Shown: positions 8,931 to 16,788, numbered from the stretch's first letter. The stretch: 64,000 nt of DNA from an uncultured Alistipes sp. (GCA_944326035.1 CALVCS010000008.1:1-64000); one strand, 5' to 3'. Notes: generated by a model not told the origin, from the letters alone. A program made the numbers and translations.

Positions 8931-10103
8931 CTATTTCTTCTCTGATATAGAACCGGATTTTAATATATCCCGCATTTTTACCAATGCCTTTTCGTTTACC
9001 TCAATCAATCTGCTAATATCCCCAGCCGTACTCCATTCGGTTACTCGGTCCTGGGTATAAAAAGGCTGAATTAACACAGAACTTTCCAATAACGCCACGA
9101 CATTAGCTAAACTTGCATCCTTTTCTGATTCTACGATCATTTGAGCACGCAATAAATTATACTCCCGTATTTGCTCATTAAATTTCTTAAGATATTTTGT
9201 TGAAGCATACGTATTCGATTTCTGATCTGATAGTATTTCTTTAACAAAGCGTCCACTTCCCCCGTTAGTCTGATAATTTACTATACCATTAAGTCCGGCA
9301 ATAGTTGGAGCAATATCTGTATGTTCGAAATAGTCGAGTGTATGCCCTTTAGCAATTCCAGGGCCTACAAAAATTGTCGGGGTTATCCAGCTTTCTTCAT
9401 CAAAAAGAGGGTGCCAACCAACCAGGCTTTGCCCGTGGTCAGATGTTACAATAAGCAAGGTATTATCCCATTTGCCGCTACTTTTAAGATATTCAATCAA
9501 TAGTCCCAGTGATTGATCAGCTTTTTCTATTGCCTCTACATAAGGAGACCCGGAATCATATATACTTTTATACGAGCCAGACTGCCAAACGTTGTACCCC
9601 TCATTTCCTGGAGTTTGTAAGTGAATGCGCATAAAGGCCGGATCTTCACTTTTCAGGATCTCGATACTCTTTTCTACTACCTGATAGTCTGATAAGGATT
9701 CATCCATTATGAGAGTAGAAAAACCCCGGCTAATTGAGCGATAAGCCACAGGAGTATTTACAACAAATGCAGTTCGTTTTTCCGGCCAAAAATACTCCTG
9801 AATCATTTTGTTTTTCTGACTCAAAAACAATGTGCCCTCTTGCATTACAGGATTTGGAAAAGAGCAGGTATTTTCTTGACTATACACGCCTACTCTTGGG
9901 TGATGGGGGATAATGACATACGAACGCTGAATATAAGTGCCCTCACTGACCAGGCTACTAAAATTAGGCATTGCCAGCCTATCGGGAGCCTGCCAGTGTA
10001 TCCCATCGATAATAAACAAGATCGTACGGTTAATGGTTGGCTGTTTGGCCTGAATAGATACACAGGCAAATAAAAACGCAAGTAATAAAGCACTTTTTCG
10101 CAT
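8931..10103 (-). CDS. Secreted alkaline-phosphatase-superfamily hydrolase (phosphodiesterase/sulfatase-like), cargo gene
   Basis: 390 residues with a signal peptide (MRKSALLLAFLFACVSIQA). Superfamily metal-site motifs are visible: the N-terminal IDG aspartate (LFIIDGIHW), TSDHGQS, and a C-terminal HTDIAPTIAGL. The sulfatase signature CxPxR is absent. The corresponding segment reads SYVIIPHHPR, with no Cys or Ser at the modified position, so a formylglycine sulfatase is unlikely; a phosphodiesterase or phosphonate-type hydrolase fits better. The substrate cannot be told. It is the only obvious metabolic cargo gene in the element and is transcribed opposite to int. Low-GC composition matches the element. 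It is read away from the hairpin-rich region at 10177-10455. Confidence 0.8.
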   Translation of the reverse strand: MRKSALLLAFLFACVSIQAKQPTINRTILFIIDGIHWQAPDRLAMPNFSSLVSEGTYIQRSYVIIPHHPRVGVYSQENTCSFPNPVMQEGTLFLSQKNKMIQEYFWPEKRTAFVVNTPVAYRSISRGFSTLIMDESLSDYQVVEKSIEILKSEDPAFMRIHLQTPGNEGYNVWQSGSYKSIYDSGSPYVEAIEKADQSLGLLIEYLKSSGKWDNTLLIVTSDHGQSLVGWHPLFDEESWITPTIFVGPGIAKGHTLDYFEHTDIAPTIAGLNGIVNYQTNGGSGRFVKEILSDQKSNTYASTKYLKKFNEQIREYNLLRAQMIVESEKDASLANVVALLESSVLIQPFYTQDRVTEWSTAGDISRLIEVNEKALVKMRDILKSGSISEKK

Positions 10104-10176
10104 ACTCGTAACAAGTTAAAAGAAACAAAGAAAATTATACAGAAACACAAGCAACAAAATCACAATATACTAAACA

Positions 10177-10455
10177 TTGCGGGCAATTGCCGCAAAAATG
10201 TCAATAGATTTATAAAGAAATATTTTCACATGCTATGCAGGTACGATATTTTTGCTATAAGTAAAAAATAGAGCACAGTTGGCGCTGTGCTCTAGACTGC
10301 GAAACACCTCGGTAAGATTTGGTTAGTTAAATATTTTGACGATTAAAGTCAATAACAGTTGGCGCTGTTAAACTAAACGACTTTAAAGTAAAATGTACAT
10401 ACAAGCATCAAACAGGAAATATTCCTGTTCCAGTGTTGCATTTAAGGGTTTCGCA
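10177..10455. other. Hairpin cluster: candidate structured RNA or control region
   Basis: Several inverted repeats in about 280 bases: TTGCGG/CCGCAA (10177-10182, 10190-10195); a 10-bp stem 10269-10278 with 10285-10294; TTAAAGTC 10343-10350 with GACTTTAA 10379-10386, enclosing TAACAG 10353-10358 with CTGTTA 10365-10370; AACAGGAA 10411-10418 with TTCCTGTT 10422-10429. A closing helix TGCGAAAC 10298-10305 with GTTTCGCA 10448-10455 extends by CCT/AGG after one bulged base. Two hairpins share the identical 14-mer ACAGTTGGCGCTGT with loop TTGGCG. No gene fits. It lies between the cargo gene and the divergent HTH gene. It could be a small RNA, a leader, or a folded DNA site such as a single-strand origin. 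Confidence 0.55.
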
Positions 10456-10542
10456 ATACAAAGATATGCAATTGTAAAGGTAAAAAACAACCAACCATAA
10501 TAAATAAAAAGCAATACATTGCAAATCAATAATATAATAGTT

Positions 10543-10905
10543 ATGGAGAAAATTAATAATTCGATGCCTTTTGCGGCTCTAACGGTCGGTCAAGTACACG
10601 AATTTATGAGTAGTTACATCGATGAACTCAAAAAGGTTGTAACGAAAGATCCGGCCAATTTAACAAAGGAGGCTTTAACGGCTGATGAAGCCATAAATCT
10701 ATTAAATGAGTTAGGATATCCAGTTACAAAAAGTAGCCTTTATAAAATGGTTTACGGAAAAGGAATACCGTACCACAAAAAGGGTAAACGTCTAATTTTT
10801 TATCGAAAAGAGATTGTTTGTTGGATGAACAAAACGGTAATAACCCCGGAAACAAAATCCGATGCGGCCTTGTCGTTGGCAAATAGTGTTAATTCTAAAA
10901 AATAG
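10543..10905 (+). CDS. Helix-turn-helix protein, excisionase/MerR-like
   Basis: 120 residues from ATG 10543. An earlier TTG in frame is less likely. A helical N-terminal segment precedes an HTH_17-type domain (LTADEAINLLNELGYPVTKS, LYKMVYGKGIPYHKKGKRLIF) and a helix with CWMN. Such proteins act as recombination directionality factors or regulators in Bacteroidota elements. It begins the replication gene run (10543-14081). The next gene starts 11 bases after its stop with a GGAGG ribosome-binding site between them. Confidence 0.8.
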   Translation: MEKINNSMPFAALTVGQVHEFMSSYIDELKKVVTKDPANLTKEALTADEAINLLNELGYPVTKSSLYKMVYGKGIPYHKKGKRLIFYRKEIVCWMNKTVITPETKSDAALSLANSVNSKK

Positions 10906-10916
10906 GAGGGTTGGCA

Positions 10917-11228
10917 ATGAATAGTAAAACAAAAGCCGCTCCCAACGGGAACGGCAATACAAGTAGATTCTCTTTGATTCGGCAATACAAAGATAACAAA
11001 TACCATCTTTCCCGCCAAAGAAAAAGGCTGTTTTCTCTCTTATCTGACGGGTTTCCTCGTTCAACCGCTGAAATATCTACTGAGTTAAACCTATGCGATC
11101 CCAGAGGGTTGATCCGAGACCTTCGAAAATCAGGTATCCCCGTTTCTGATTTCTGGGTAAACGGGGCATACGGTCGCAGATTCAAACGATATTTTATCAG
11201 AAAGGAGGCAGGCAATGGGAATAAATAA
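10917..11228 (+). CDS. Small winged-helix DNA-binding protein
   Basis: 103 residues from ATG 10917, preceded at 7 bases by GGAGG (10906-10910), an unusually strong site for this phylum. The core (RQRKRLFSLLSDGFPRSTAE, then ISTELNLCDPRGLIRDLRKS) resembles a winged helix-turn-helix that reads nearby replication or promoter DNA. N-terminus is basic and low in complexity. It overlaps the primase gene by 14 bases, so the two are translationally coupled. Function inferred from fold only. Confidence 0.75.
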   Translation: MNSKTKAAPNGNGNTSRFSLIRQYKDNKYHLSRQRKRLFSLLSDGFPRSTAEISTELNLCDPRGLIRDLRKSGIPVSDFWVNGAYGRRFKRYFIRKEAGNGNK

Positions 11229-12714
11229 TACCGCACCGGCACTTGAAAGCATAGATTTTTTAAGAATGATAACAACTGATATAGGATCCCGGGATAAGAA
11301 AATGAGAGAGGGAAAGACCCTAAAGAAAGCAAAGGAATTACAGGGGTTGAGTTGCCGGGAGGTATTAGCCGATTTATTGGACCAATTCGAAACCGTAGAT
11401 TTTCGGGGGCGTGCAGGATTGGACGAGGACGCAAAGCTAACCCGGAAAATATACGTTATTATTTCCATTGATGAAATAATTTCAAAAGCGACTGCCAATA
11501 ATTGGGGGCTTTGCATAAAGGACGGTTTCACCTATTTATATAACGGGCGATATTGGCAAACGCTGGATATAGAAACGTTAAAAATATTCCTTGCTGAGGC
11601 CGCTATAAAAATCGGCATTCCGGAGTTTGAGGGCAAATATTACCAAACGAGGGATGAGCTATACAAGCAATTTATGGCAATGGCCAATATGCCAACCCCT
11701 GAAATGCCCGATGGGGTGACGCTTATCAATTTGCAAAACGGGACCTTTGAGATAACAGACACAAGCCAGCAGCTAAGAGAGCAACGCCGGGAGGACTTTT
11801 TAAAATACCAGCTTCCATTCTCATATAATCCCAATGCTACGTGCCCTTTATTTGACAAGTATCTAGAAAGGGTATTACCAGATAAGGAAAGCCGTAAAGT
11901 ATTGGCGGAATATGTGGGGTACATTTTCACAAATGGGCTGAAGCTCGAAAAGGTTGCAATATTGTACGGCGGCGGCGCCAATGGGAAAAGCGTATTTTTT
12001 GACATTATTCGGGCTTTGATCGGGCGGGATAATATTTGCAACTACTCTTTGCAAAGTCTCACAAAAGTAGATAGTTACGAACGGGCAAGCTTATCAAATA
12101 AGCTACTCAATTATGCCTCCGAGATTAACGGAAAATTGGAGGCCTCCACATTTAAACAGTTGGCCAGCGGTGAACCGATCCAAGCAAGGCAGATATACGG
12201 CCAACCCTTTACAATGATGAATTACGCTAAGTTGATGTTTAACTGTAACGAACTACCTAAAGAGGTAGAAAATACAGAAGCATTTTTCAGGCGCTTTCTG
12301 ATATTCCCATTTACTCAAACTATACCCAAGGCAGAGCAGGACCCGGAACTATCAACGAAGATCATACAAACAGAGTTAAGCGGAGTATTTAATTGGATGC
12401 TTGATGGGTTACGGAGATTGCTAAAGCAAAAAAGGTTTACAGTATCTCAGCGGATCGATGATCAGATAAACGATTTCCGCAAGGAATCCGACAGCGTGGC
12501 AATGTTTATAGAGGAGGAAGGATATAGACCCGATCCGGGTAGTTTCGTACTACTGAAAACCCTATACCAGGAATACAAAACCTATTGCCAAGAGAACGGG
12601 TATAACGTCTGCTCAACAAAGACCGTATCAAAACGTTTGAAAGGGTACGGGTACAATGTAAGAAGAATATCCCCCGGGAATGCGGTACAGTGCATAAAAC
12701 TCGGGACATTGTAA
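11215..12714 (+). CDS. Phage/plasmid primase-helicase, P4/D5 family
   Basis: 499 residues. The N-terminal half resembles the D5_N region (GFTYLYNGRYW, LINLQNGTFEI). The C-terminal half is a superfamily 3 helicase: Walker A YGGGANGKS at about 251-259, Walker B-like LLNYASEI near 300, and motif C FNCNELP near 345. Family members unwind and prime replication of satellites and plasmids such as P4. The start ATG 11215 has an AGGAGG site and overlaps the upstream gene. No N-terminal archaeo-eukaryotic primase domain is obvious, so priming may need the zinc protein encoded at 12921. The presence of this gene implies autonomous replication after excision. Confidence 0.9.
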   Translation: MGINNTAPALESIDFLRMITTDIGSRDKKMREGKTLKKAKELQGLSCREVLADLLDQFETVDFRGRAGLDEDAKLTRKIYVIISIDEIISKATANNWGLCIKDGFTYLYNGRYWQTLDIETLKIFLAEAAIKIGIPEFEGKYYQTRDELYKQFMAMANMPTPEMPDGVTLINLQNGTFEITDTSQQLREQRREDFLKYQLPFSYNPNATCPLFDKYLERVLPDKESRKVLAEYVGYIFTNGLKLEKVAILYGGGANGKSVFFDIIRALIGRDNICNYSLQSLTKVDSYERASLSNKLLNYASEINGKLEASTFKQLASGEPIQARQIYGQPFTMMNYAKLMFNCNELPKEVENTEAFFRRFLIFPFTQTIPKAEQDPELSTKIIQTELSGVFNWMLDGLRRLLKQKRFTVSQRIDDQINDFRKESDSVAMFIEEEGYRPDPGSFVLLKTLYQEYKTYCQENGYNVCSTKTVSKRLKGYGYNVRRISPGNAVQCIKLGTL

Positions 12715-12735
12715 AAATTAAAAAAGTTTTTCCAG

Positions 12736-12901
12736 CTACATTTCCTACACTACCTACATTATAAAAAATGCTTTTATTTGATTTACATACACTTACATAA
12801 TGTAGAAAAATAACACTTTCCTACATTGTCCAGATAGTTCGTGCAGTGTAGCAAGTGTAGAAAATGTACATAATGTAGGTAAAAAAACATTTTTAATTTT
12901 C
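12736..12901. repeat. Iteron-like repeats, candidate replication origin
   Basis: AT-rich non-coding stretch with many CTACA/TGTAG words. ATAATGTAG occurs at 12797-12805 and 12870-12878 and inverted at 12754-12762; related CTACATT words lie at 12736 and 12821. The last 40 bases (12862-12901) recur exactly at 20061-20100. Position directly after the primase-helicase gene suggests an origin or an operator. Confidence 0.6.
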
Positions 12902-12920
12902 ACCTAAACGATTTCAAGGC

Positions 12921-14081
12921 ATGAATCACCGATATAAACTTGAAGACTACAAAGGACCGGGGAGCCGGTACAAGTGCCCGTCCTGTCACCAAAAGAGAGT
13001 ATTTGCCCGATATATCGATACCGAAACCGGGGAGCACTTATCGACTGATGTTGGCCGATGTAACCGGGAGGATAAATGCGGATACCATTATACCCCCTCA
13101 CAGTATTTCAAGGATCACCCGGAAAATAGGTCGGAATACCGACCAGATGATACAGGGTATAGCCATAAAAAGCCTGCATTTTCGAATGCAATAAAAAAAG
13201 ATGAAAACCAGCATATCAGCATTGATACAATCCCGGGGAAATACGTTTCCCAATATTTGGGGTATAACTCAGATTTCGTTCGCTTCCTGCTTTCTCTCTT
13301 TGATCACTATTTTATGGATTGTCCTACAATACAGCGGCTGATGTCAGAGTATTATTTAGGCTGCACGGGGAACGGGTCCGTTATCTTTTGGCAGATTGAT
13401 TCACAAAACAGAATCCGAACCGGGAAAATAATGCGATACAATCCGGACACAGGGAAACGTATCAAAAAGGAAAGCGGGGCGATTGATTGGATGCACGCAA
13501 AGATGAAGCGGGCCGGAATGCTCATCGATTCCTGGACTTTATCTCAGTGCCTATTCGGGGAGCACCTTTTGAGGAAACGGCCGGACGATACTATATGCCT
13601 CGTTGAAGGTGAGAAATCGGCCATTATAGGTAGCGGATTTATGCCGGAATATATTTGGCTTGCAACGGGCGGAAAACAGAATTTGAAGGCCGAAAAGTGT
13701 GAATGCCTGAAAGGCCGCAATGTGGTATTATTCCCTGATCTTGGAGCCTTTGACGCCTGGAAAGAAAAAGGGGAATCAATAGCCCGGAAAGTCGGTTTTT
13801 ACCTGAGTGTTTCCGACATCTTAGAGGGTGTGGCAACCGAGACGGAAAGAGAATCAGGATATGATATTGCCGATTATTTAATAGCACAAATTCAGACACA
13901 ATTAAAAGCCCAGACTTTACAATCGGGCAACAATACCAAACAAAAACAGAAATTAAAAACAAGGCCACAAAAACAGCCTTTGCCGAGAACCAAAGAAGAA
14001 AGTATATTGTTATGGATGGCCAACAAGAATCCGGCGATAGTCAAACTGATTTCATCGCTTGACCTGGTAACAATCCATTGA
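12921..14081 (+). CDS. Primase-like zinc-ribbon/toprim-like protein (DUF6371-like)
   Basis: 386 residues. The N-terminus has a zinc-binding pattern YKCPSCHQKR ... GRCNREDKCGY (residues about 15-58), as in DnaG-type primases. The middle holds CLVEGEKSAIIGS and NVVLFPDLGAFDAW, which look like the acidic motifs of a toprim-type domain. The C-terminus is basic and Lys/Gln-rich. The family is common in Bacteroidota mobile elements. It probably supplies priming for the D5 helicase encoded upstream, but that is an inference. The ATG at 12921 lies 19 bases after the 40-bp repeat. Confidence 0.75.
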   Translation: MNHRYKLEDYKGPGSRYKCPSCHQKRVFARYIDTETGEHLSTDVGRCNREDKCGYHYTPSQYFKDHPENRSEYRPDDTGYSHKKPAFSNAIKKDENQHISIDTIPGKYVSQYLGYNSDFVRFLLSLFDHYFMDCPTIQRLMSEYYLGCTGNGSVIFWQIDSQNRIRTGKIMRYNPDTGKRIKKESGAIDWMHAKMKRAGMLIDSWTLSQCLFGEHLLRKRPDDTICLVEGEKSAIIGSGFMPEYIWLATGGKQNLKAEKCECLKGRNVVLFPDLGAFDAWKEKGESIARKVGFYLSVSDILEGVATETERESGYDIADYLIAQIQTQLKAQTLQSGNNTKQKQKLKTRPQKQPLPRTKEESILLWMANKNPAIVKLISSLDLVTIH

Positions 14082-14189
14082 AAATAACTTCCACAATTTA
14101 AGAAACGGCGAGATTAAAATACAAGGTATTCCGACATCTAACGCACGGGAAAAGTGGAATTTGCGGATGATATAAAAAAAAGAGAAAAT

Positions 14190-14450
14190 ATGGAAACTCA
14201 GATCATATACGGGAATTGCCCAAGCAAATCGAACTGCTACAAGGTGGTCACTATAAACGGACACTCCTCACTATCGAAAACAAAGGCTCTGAAAGCCTAT
14301 GAAGAAACGTTTTTTATTCAATGCGACAAGTACCGAAATGCCAATATCTCAGGGTATTTTGAACTCTATTTGCGGGTATATTACCCATCGCAGCGCCCGG
14401 ACCTTGACAAAGAACGCCCACGCATTGAATTTGCAATCAAAAAAGCCTAA
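14190..14450 (+). CDS. RusA-like Holliday junction resolvase with internal deletion
   Basis: 86 residues from ATG 14190 (an upstream GTG at 14154 is less likely). The N-terminal part is typical of Bacteroidota RusA-like proteins: YGNCPSKSNCYKVV, KALKAYEETFFIQC, FELYLRVYYPSQRPDLD. After D71-L-D73 the sequence jumps straight to KERPRIEFAIKKA, which resembles the family's last strand. The intervening 40-50 residues, which normally include DLDN, a helix and a further catalytic aspartate, are missing, in frame. Full-length relatives are about 120-140 residues. It is probably inactive as a nuclease, or works only as a DNA-binding or dimerising fragment. Confidence 0.65.
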   Translation: METQIIYGNCPSKSNCYKVVTINGHSSLSKTKALKAYEETFFIQCDKYRNANISGYFELYLRVYYPSQRPDLDKERPRIEFAIKKA

Positions 14451-14454
14451 GGAA

Positions 14455-14637
14455 ATGCCGAATAAAGGACCGAGCGATATAGCTATTAGATACGATCGAA
14501 AAGCCATAGCGGCCGATCTGTCAGCCGAGCAACTGGAAGAGATGTTTCGGGAATTGGATAACTATTTCGCCCAAAAACAGCCCCCAAAACAAACATTAAA
14601 CACACAAAACTATGAAAACAAACAAAGAGCAATTTAA
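14455..14637 (+). CDS. Small hypothetical protein (60 aa)
   Basis: No family recognised. Starts at ATG 14455, four bases after the RusA-like stop, with GGAAA-like bases before it. Sequence MPNKGPSDIAIRYDRKAIAA continues into an acidic helix (EQLEEMFRELDNYF) and a Gln/Asn-rich tail. The 3' end overlaps the next gene by 26 bases in another frame, as often seen in compact phage-like runs. Confidence 0.55.
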   Translation: MPNKGPSDIAIRYDRKAIAADLSAEQLEEMFRELDNYFAQKQPPKQTLNTQNYENKQRAI

Positions 14638-14854
14638 GACGATTCAAGTACACGAAACACCTGTAACGGTAGGCCTTTCAGATGTAACGATAACCAACCA
14701 CAAAGGCACGAGCACACACCGTGAAGTATACCTACTGATCGAAAACGAGCTGAACGGCGACACAGTGATAACGCTCAGTTCGGAGCAGGCTCACAAATTG
14801 GCCGGGGCGCTGCATTCTTACGCCGCCCAACTGGAGATTGAAAATAACAATTAA
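14612..14854 (+). CDS. Small hypothetical protein (80 aa)
   Basis: No family recognised. It has an alternating beta pattern (VTVGLSDVTITN, REVYLLIENE) followed by a helix (EQAHKLAGALHSYAAQL). No membrane segment. It sits in the + strand gene run and is followed 12 bases later by the DUF5681 gene. Confidence 0.6.
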   Translation: MKTNKEQFKTIQVHETPVTVGLSDVTITNHKGTSTHREVYLLIENELNGDTVITLSSEQAHKLAGALHSYAAQLEIENNN

Positions 14855-14866
14855 ATACTTTGAATT

Positions 14867-15157
14867 ATGCCTCAACCAAAAGGAAAGACAGGAAACCCCA
14901 ACGGTCGACCCAAGGGAAGCCCTAACAAAACTACTCAGAGCGTTCGGGAATGGCTCACGAGGTTGATCGACGAAAATAGAGGACAGATCAGAAAAGATTT
15001 AGCAGCGCTTGAACCCAAGGAGCGATTGCAAGTCCTTGAAAAGTTCATGCAGTACACCGTACCGAAAATGCAAAGCGTCGAGGCACGTGTAGACATTGAT
15101 AGGCTTTCTGACTCTCAAATAGACCAAGTAATTAACGAATTATCGGAAAAGCTATGA
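14867..15157 (+). CDS. DUF5681-like protein
   Basis: 96 residues. The N-terminus GKTGNPNGRPKGSPNKTTQS is the hallmark basic segment of DUF5681-type proteins, found near phage packaging or replication genes and sometimes compared with small terminase subunits. A helical region follows (VREWLTRLIDENRGQIRKDL). No large terminase is present here. Its TGA overlaps the ATG of the next gene (ATGA). Role unknown; a DNA-binding function is likely given the basic N-terminus. Confidence 0.7.
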   Translation: MPQPKGKTGNPNGRPKGSPNKTTQSVREWLTRLIDENRGQIRKDLAALEPKERLQVLEKFMQYTVPKMQSVEARVDIDRLSDSQIDQVINELSEKL

Positions 15158-15333
15158 AAACACTAAATCCTGAACAAAAACGCTACCTCCTTAAAGCATT
15201 ACAAGCCGGAGAATTTGACGAAAAAGAACTGATCCGTAAACTTGAAATACAAAAAGAGGTTATCGAAAGCCGGGTAATTTTCGAAAATTACAGAGACGAT
15301 ACGCTGGCTTCAAAAATAAAAGAAGAGAGATAA
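15154..15333 (+). CDS. Small hypothetical helical protein (59 aa)
   Basis: Encoded from an ATG overlapping the DUF5681 stop (ATGA), which argues strongly for translation. The sequence begins MKTLNPEQKRYLLKALQAGE and is charged and almost wholly helical (KELIRKLEIQKEVIESRVIF). Not recognised. It ends the + strand run before the 15421-15444 hairpin. Confidence 0.6.
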   Translation: MKTLNPEQKRYLLKALQAGEFDEKELIRKLEIQKEVIESRVIFENYRDDTLASKIKEER

Positions 15334-15420
15334 GCTCCACACCTGAGGGGTTGGCTTCAACACAACCCCTACACAAGAAAATAGGGGTGTCCGTCTGGTG
15401 TATACCCCTACACAAACAGA

Positions 15421-15444
15421 ATAGCCACCCTTGTAGGTGGCTAT
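15421..15444. terminator. Hairpin between convergent genes
   Basis: A 9-bp stem ATAGCCACC/GGTGGCTAT (15421-15429, 15436-15444). Upstream, 15346-15415 holds AGGGGTTG/CAACCCCT (15346-15353, 15363-15370) and two copies of CCCCTACACAA (15366-15376, 15405-15415). Confidence 0.6.
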
Positions 15445-15472
15445 CTTGTTATAACGGTCCCTATTTGTAGAT

Positions 15473-15925
15473 TCATTTTTTGAATCCAATTTTTTCACGC
15501 GTCTTTACAGGTTTTACCGAGAGGGCGGCGATCGCCTGATAGATATTATCGAGTTCGTTGCGCATATCCTCCGAAAGGTCGTTGATCGCTTCGGTGTTAT
15601 CATTATCTGCACGCTCCAGAAGAGCCAATTTTGCCCGAATTTCGGCCAATTCTGCCGTTATTTGTGTTGTGGTGGTAATGTAGTAGTTCCGCATTGCAAC
15701 AAACGTCCGCATAATGGCGATATTTACTTGTATGGCAGTTCCACTACGTAAGACACTCGAAAGCATTGCTACCCCTTGTTCGGTAAAGGCAAACGGCATA
15801 TAACGGCGGCCGCCTCTTTCGTTTGAGATCACAATTCGTGATTTCAAGTTTGCAAACTTCTGATTGGTAATTTGACACATAAAATCAGAAGGAAACCGTT
15901 TACTATTTGATTTTACGGCCTGCAC
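15473..15925 (-). CDS. ORF6N-domain protein, N-terminally truncated
   Basis: 150 residues from a GTG. The body matches ORF6N phage antirepressor-type proteins: AVKSNSKRFPSDFMCQIT, GGRRYMPFAFTEQGVAMLSS, VNIAIMRTFVAMRNYY, then a coiled C-terminus. Complete relatives begin with about 25-40 further residues (the MLDRDLAELYGVETK-type segment), absent here. Reading back in frame enters the bro gene instead. The frame is only -1 relative to bro, whose stop lies five bases upstream next to a run of five A. It may be a remnant, or expressed from GTG, or by frameshift. Confidence 0.6.
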   Translation of the reverse strand: MQAVKSNSKRFPSDFMCQITNQKFANLKSRIVISNERGGRRYMPFAFTEQGVAMLSSVLRSGTAIQVNIAIMRTFVAMRNYYITTTTQITAELAEIRAKLALLERADNDNTEAINDLSEDMRNELDNIYQAIAALSVKPVKTREKIGFKK

Positions 15926-15930
15926 GTTAC

Positions 15931-16788
15931 CTATTTTTCTTCTTTCGTATCCTCTAATTGTGTCGTTTCTTTACCGGATAACACTTGTTTAGCGTTAAGC
16001 GGGGAAATTACAGAACGTCCTAACTGGGACTCCAGTTGATTACGTGCCGCCTTTGCGACACTACCTCCACTCTGAGCCACCTTTACGTTCTGATGGAAAC
16101 CTTTAGGCTGTTGTTGTTTCGAAATCTCTGTTACAGCAGCTTCGGCGAGAGTGTTAAGGGCCAACTCTATATTCGTCATATTATCCCGCAAATTCTCTTT
16201 TTTAAGCCCCTTGTATTGTTTGTAGGCTTTGGTCGTACGCCCGGCCCATTCCATCGTAATAATGTCGGTAAGCGTAGCGTATTGCTGTCCCTCGACACCT
16301 CGACGTTGCCATTCGTCGGTCAGTTCCTTGCGCACCTCCATACTCTTCAATCTCTGGTTGATCCAGTTGTCGGAATATCCCAGGCGCTTGTAGTCGGTCA
16401 TCGCCTGCCGAATGGACAACTCCGGATCCTGCATCTGGTCGAGGCGATCGCTGGCTACTTGTGCCATCCATTGCTTAAACGGCTCGGCCTTTGGAGAAGG
16501 GATCGACTGAATCAATCGGAAAAGTTGCTCAGTATCTGCCACATCCGTAAGGCGCATTTTCCCATCAGAGGCAGGCATTTTCAAAGTACTACAAATTGTA
16601 GTAGGTTCATCCCCTCTCTCTTTTTTTATACGTGATTTAAGTACGCTCCAATATCGTTTTGGATCGGGGCTATCAGTCAAAATACCTACTACATCAACAA
16701 CCGAGAAATACCAAGTCTCTGTTTCATCATCCCAAAGGGTCCGAACCTTCCTCTCTTCGAATATCTGTATGGCTTGTTTCTGTGTCAT
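15931..16788 (-). CDS. Bro-N family protein (phage antirepressor / DNA-damage-inducible-like)
   Basis: 285 residues from ATG 16788. The Bro-N domain occupies the first 110 residues (ALW-like VRTLWDDETETWYFSVVDVV, DPKRYWSVLKSR, MRLTDVADTEQLFRLIQSIP). The rest is a helical domain typical of longer Bro proteins (ATLTDIITMEWAGRTTKAYK). Such proteins are phage antirepressors or host-response regulators. It is transcribed with the ORF6N remnant, and possibly with the upstream Fic gene across a 100-base gap. Confidence 0.85.
   Translation of the reverse strand: MTQKQAIQIFEERKVRTLWDDETETWYFSVVDVVGILTDSPDPKRYWSVLKSRIKKERGDEPTTICSTLKMPASDGKMRLTDVADTEQLFRLIQSIPSPKAEPFKQWMAQVASDRLDQMQDPELSIRQAMTDYKRLGYSDNWINQRLKSMEVRKELTDEWQRRGVEGQQYATLTDIITMEWAGRTTKAYKQYKGLKKENLRDNMTNIELALNTLAEAAVTEISKQQQPKGFHQNVKVAQSGGSVAKAARNQLESQLGRSVISPLNAKQVLSGKETTQLEDTKEEK

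Noticed and set aside
8931..10103. Formylglycine sulfatase
   Set aside because: No CxPxR or SxPxR; the aligned segment is IIPHHPR.
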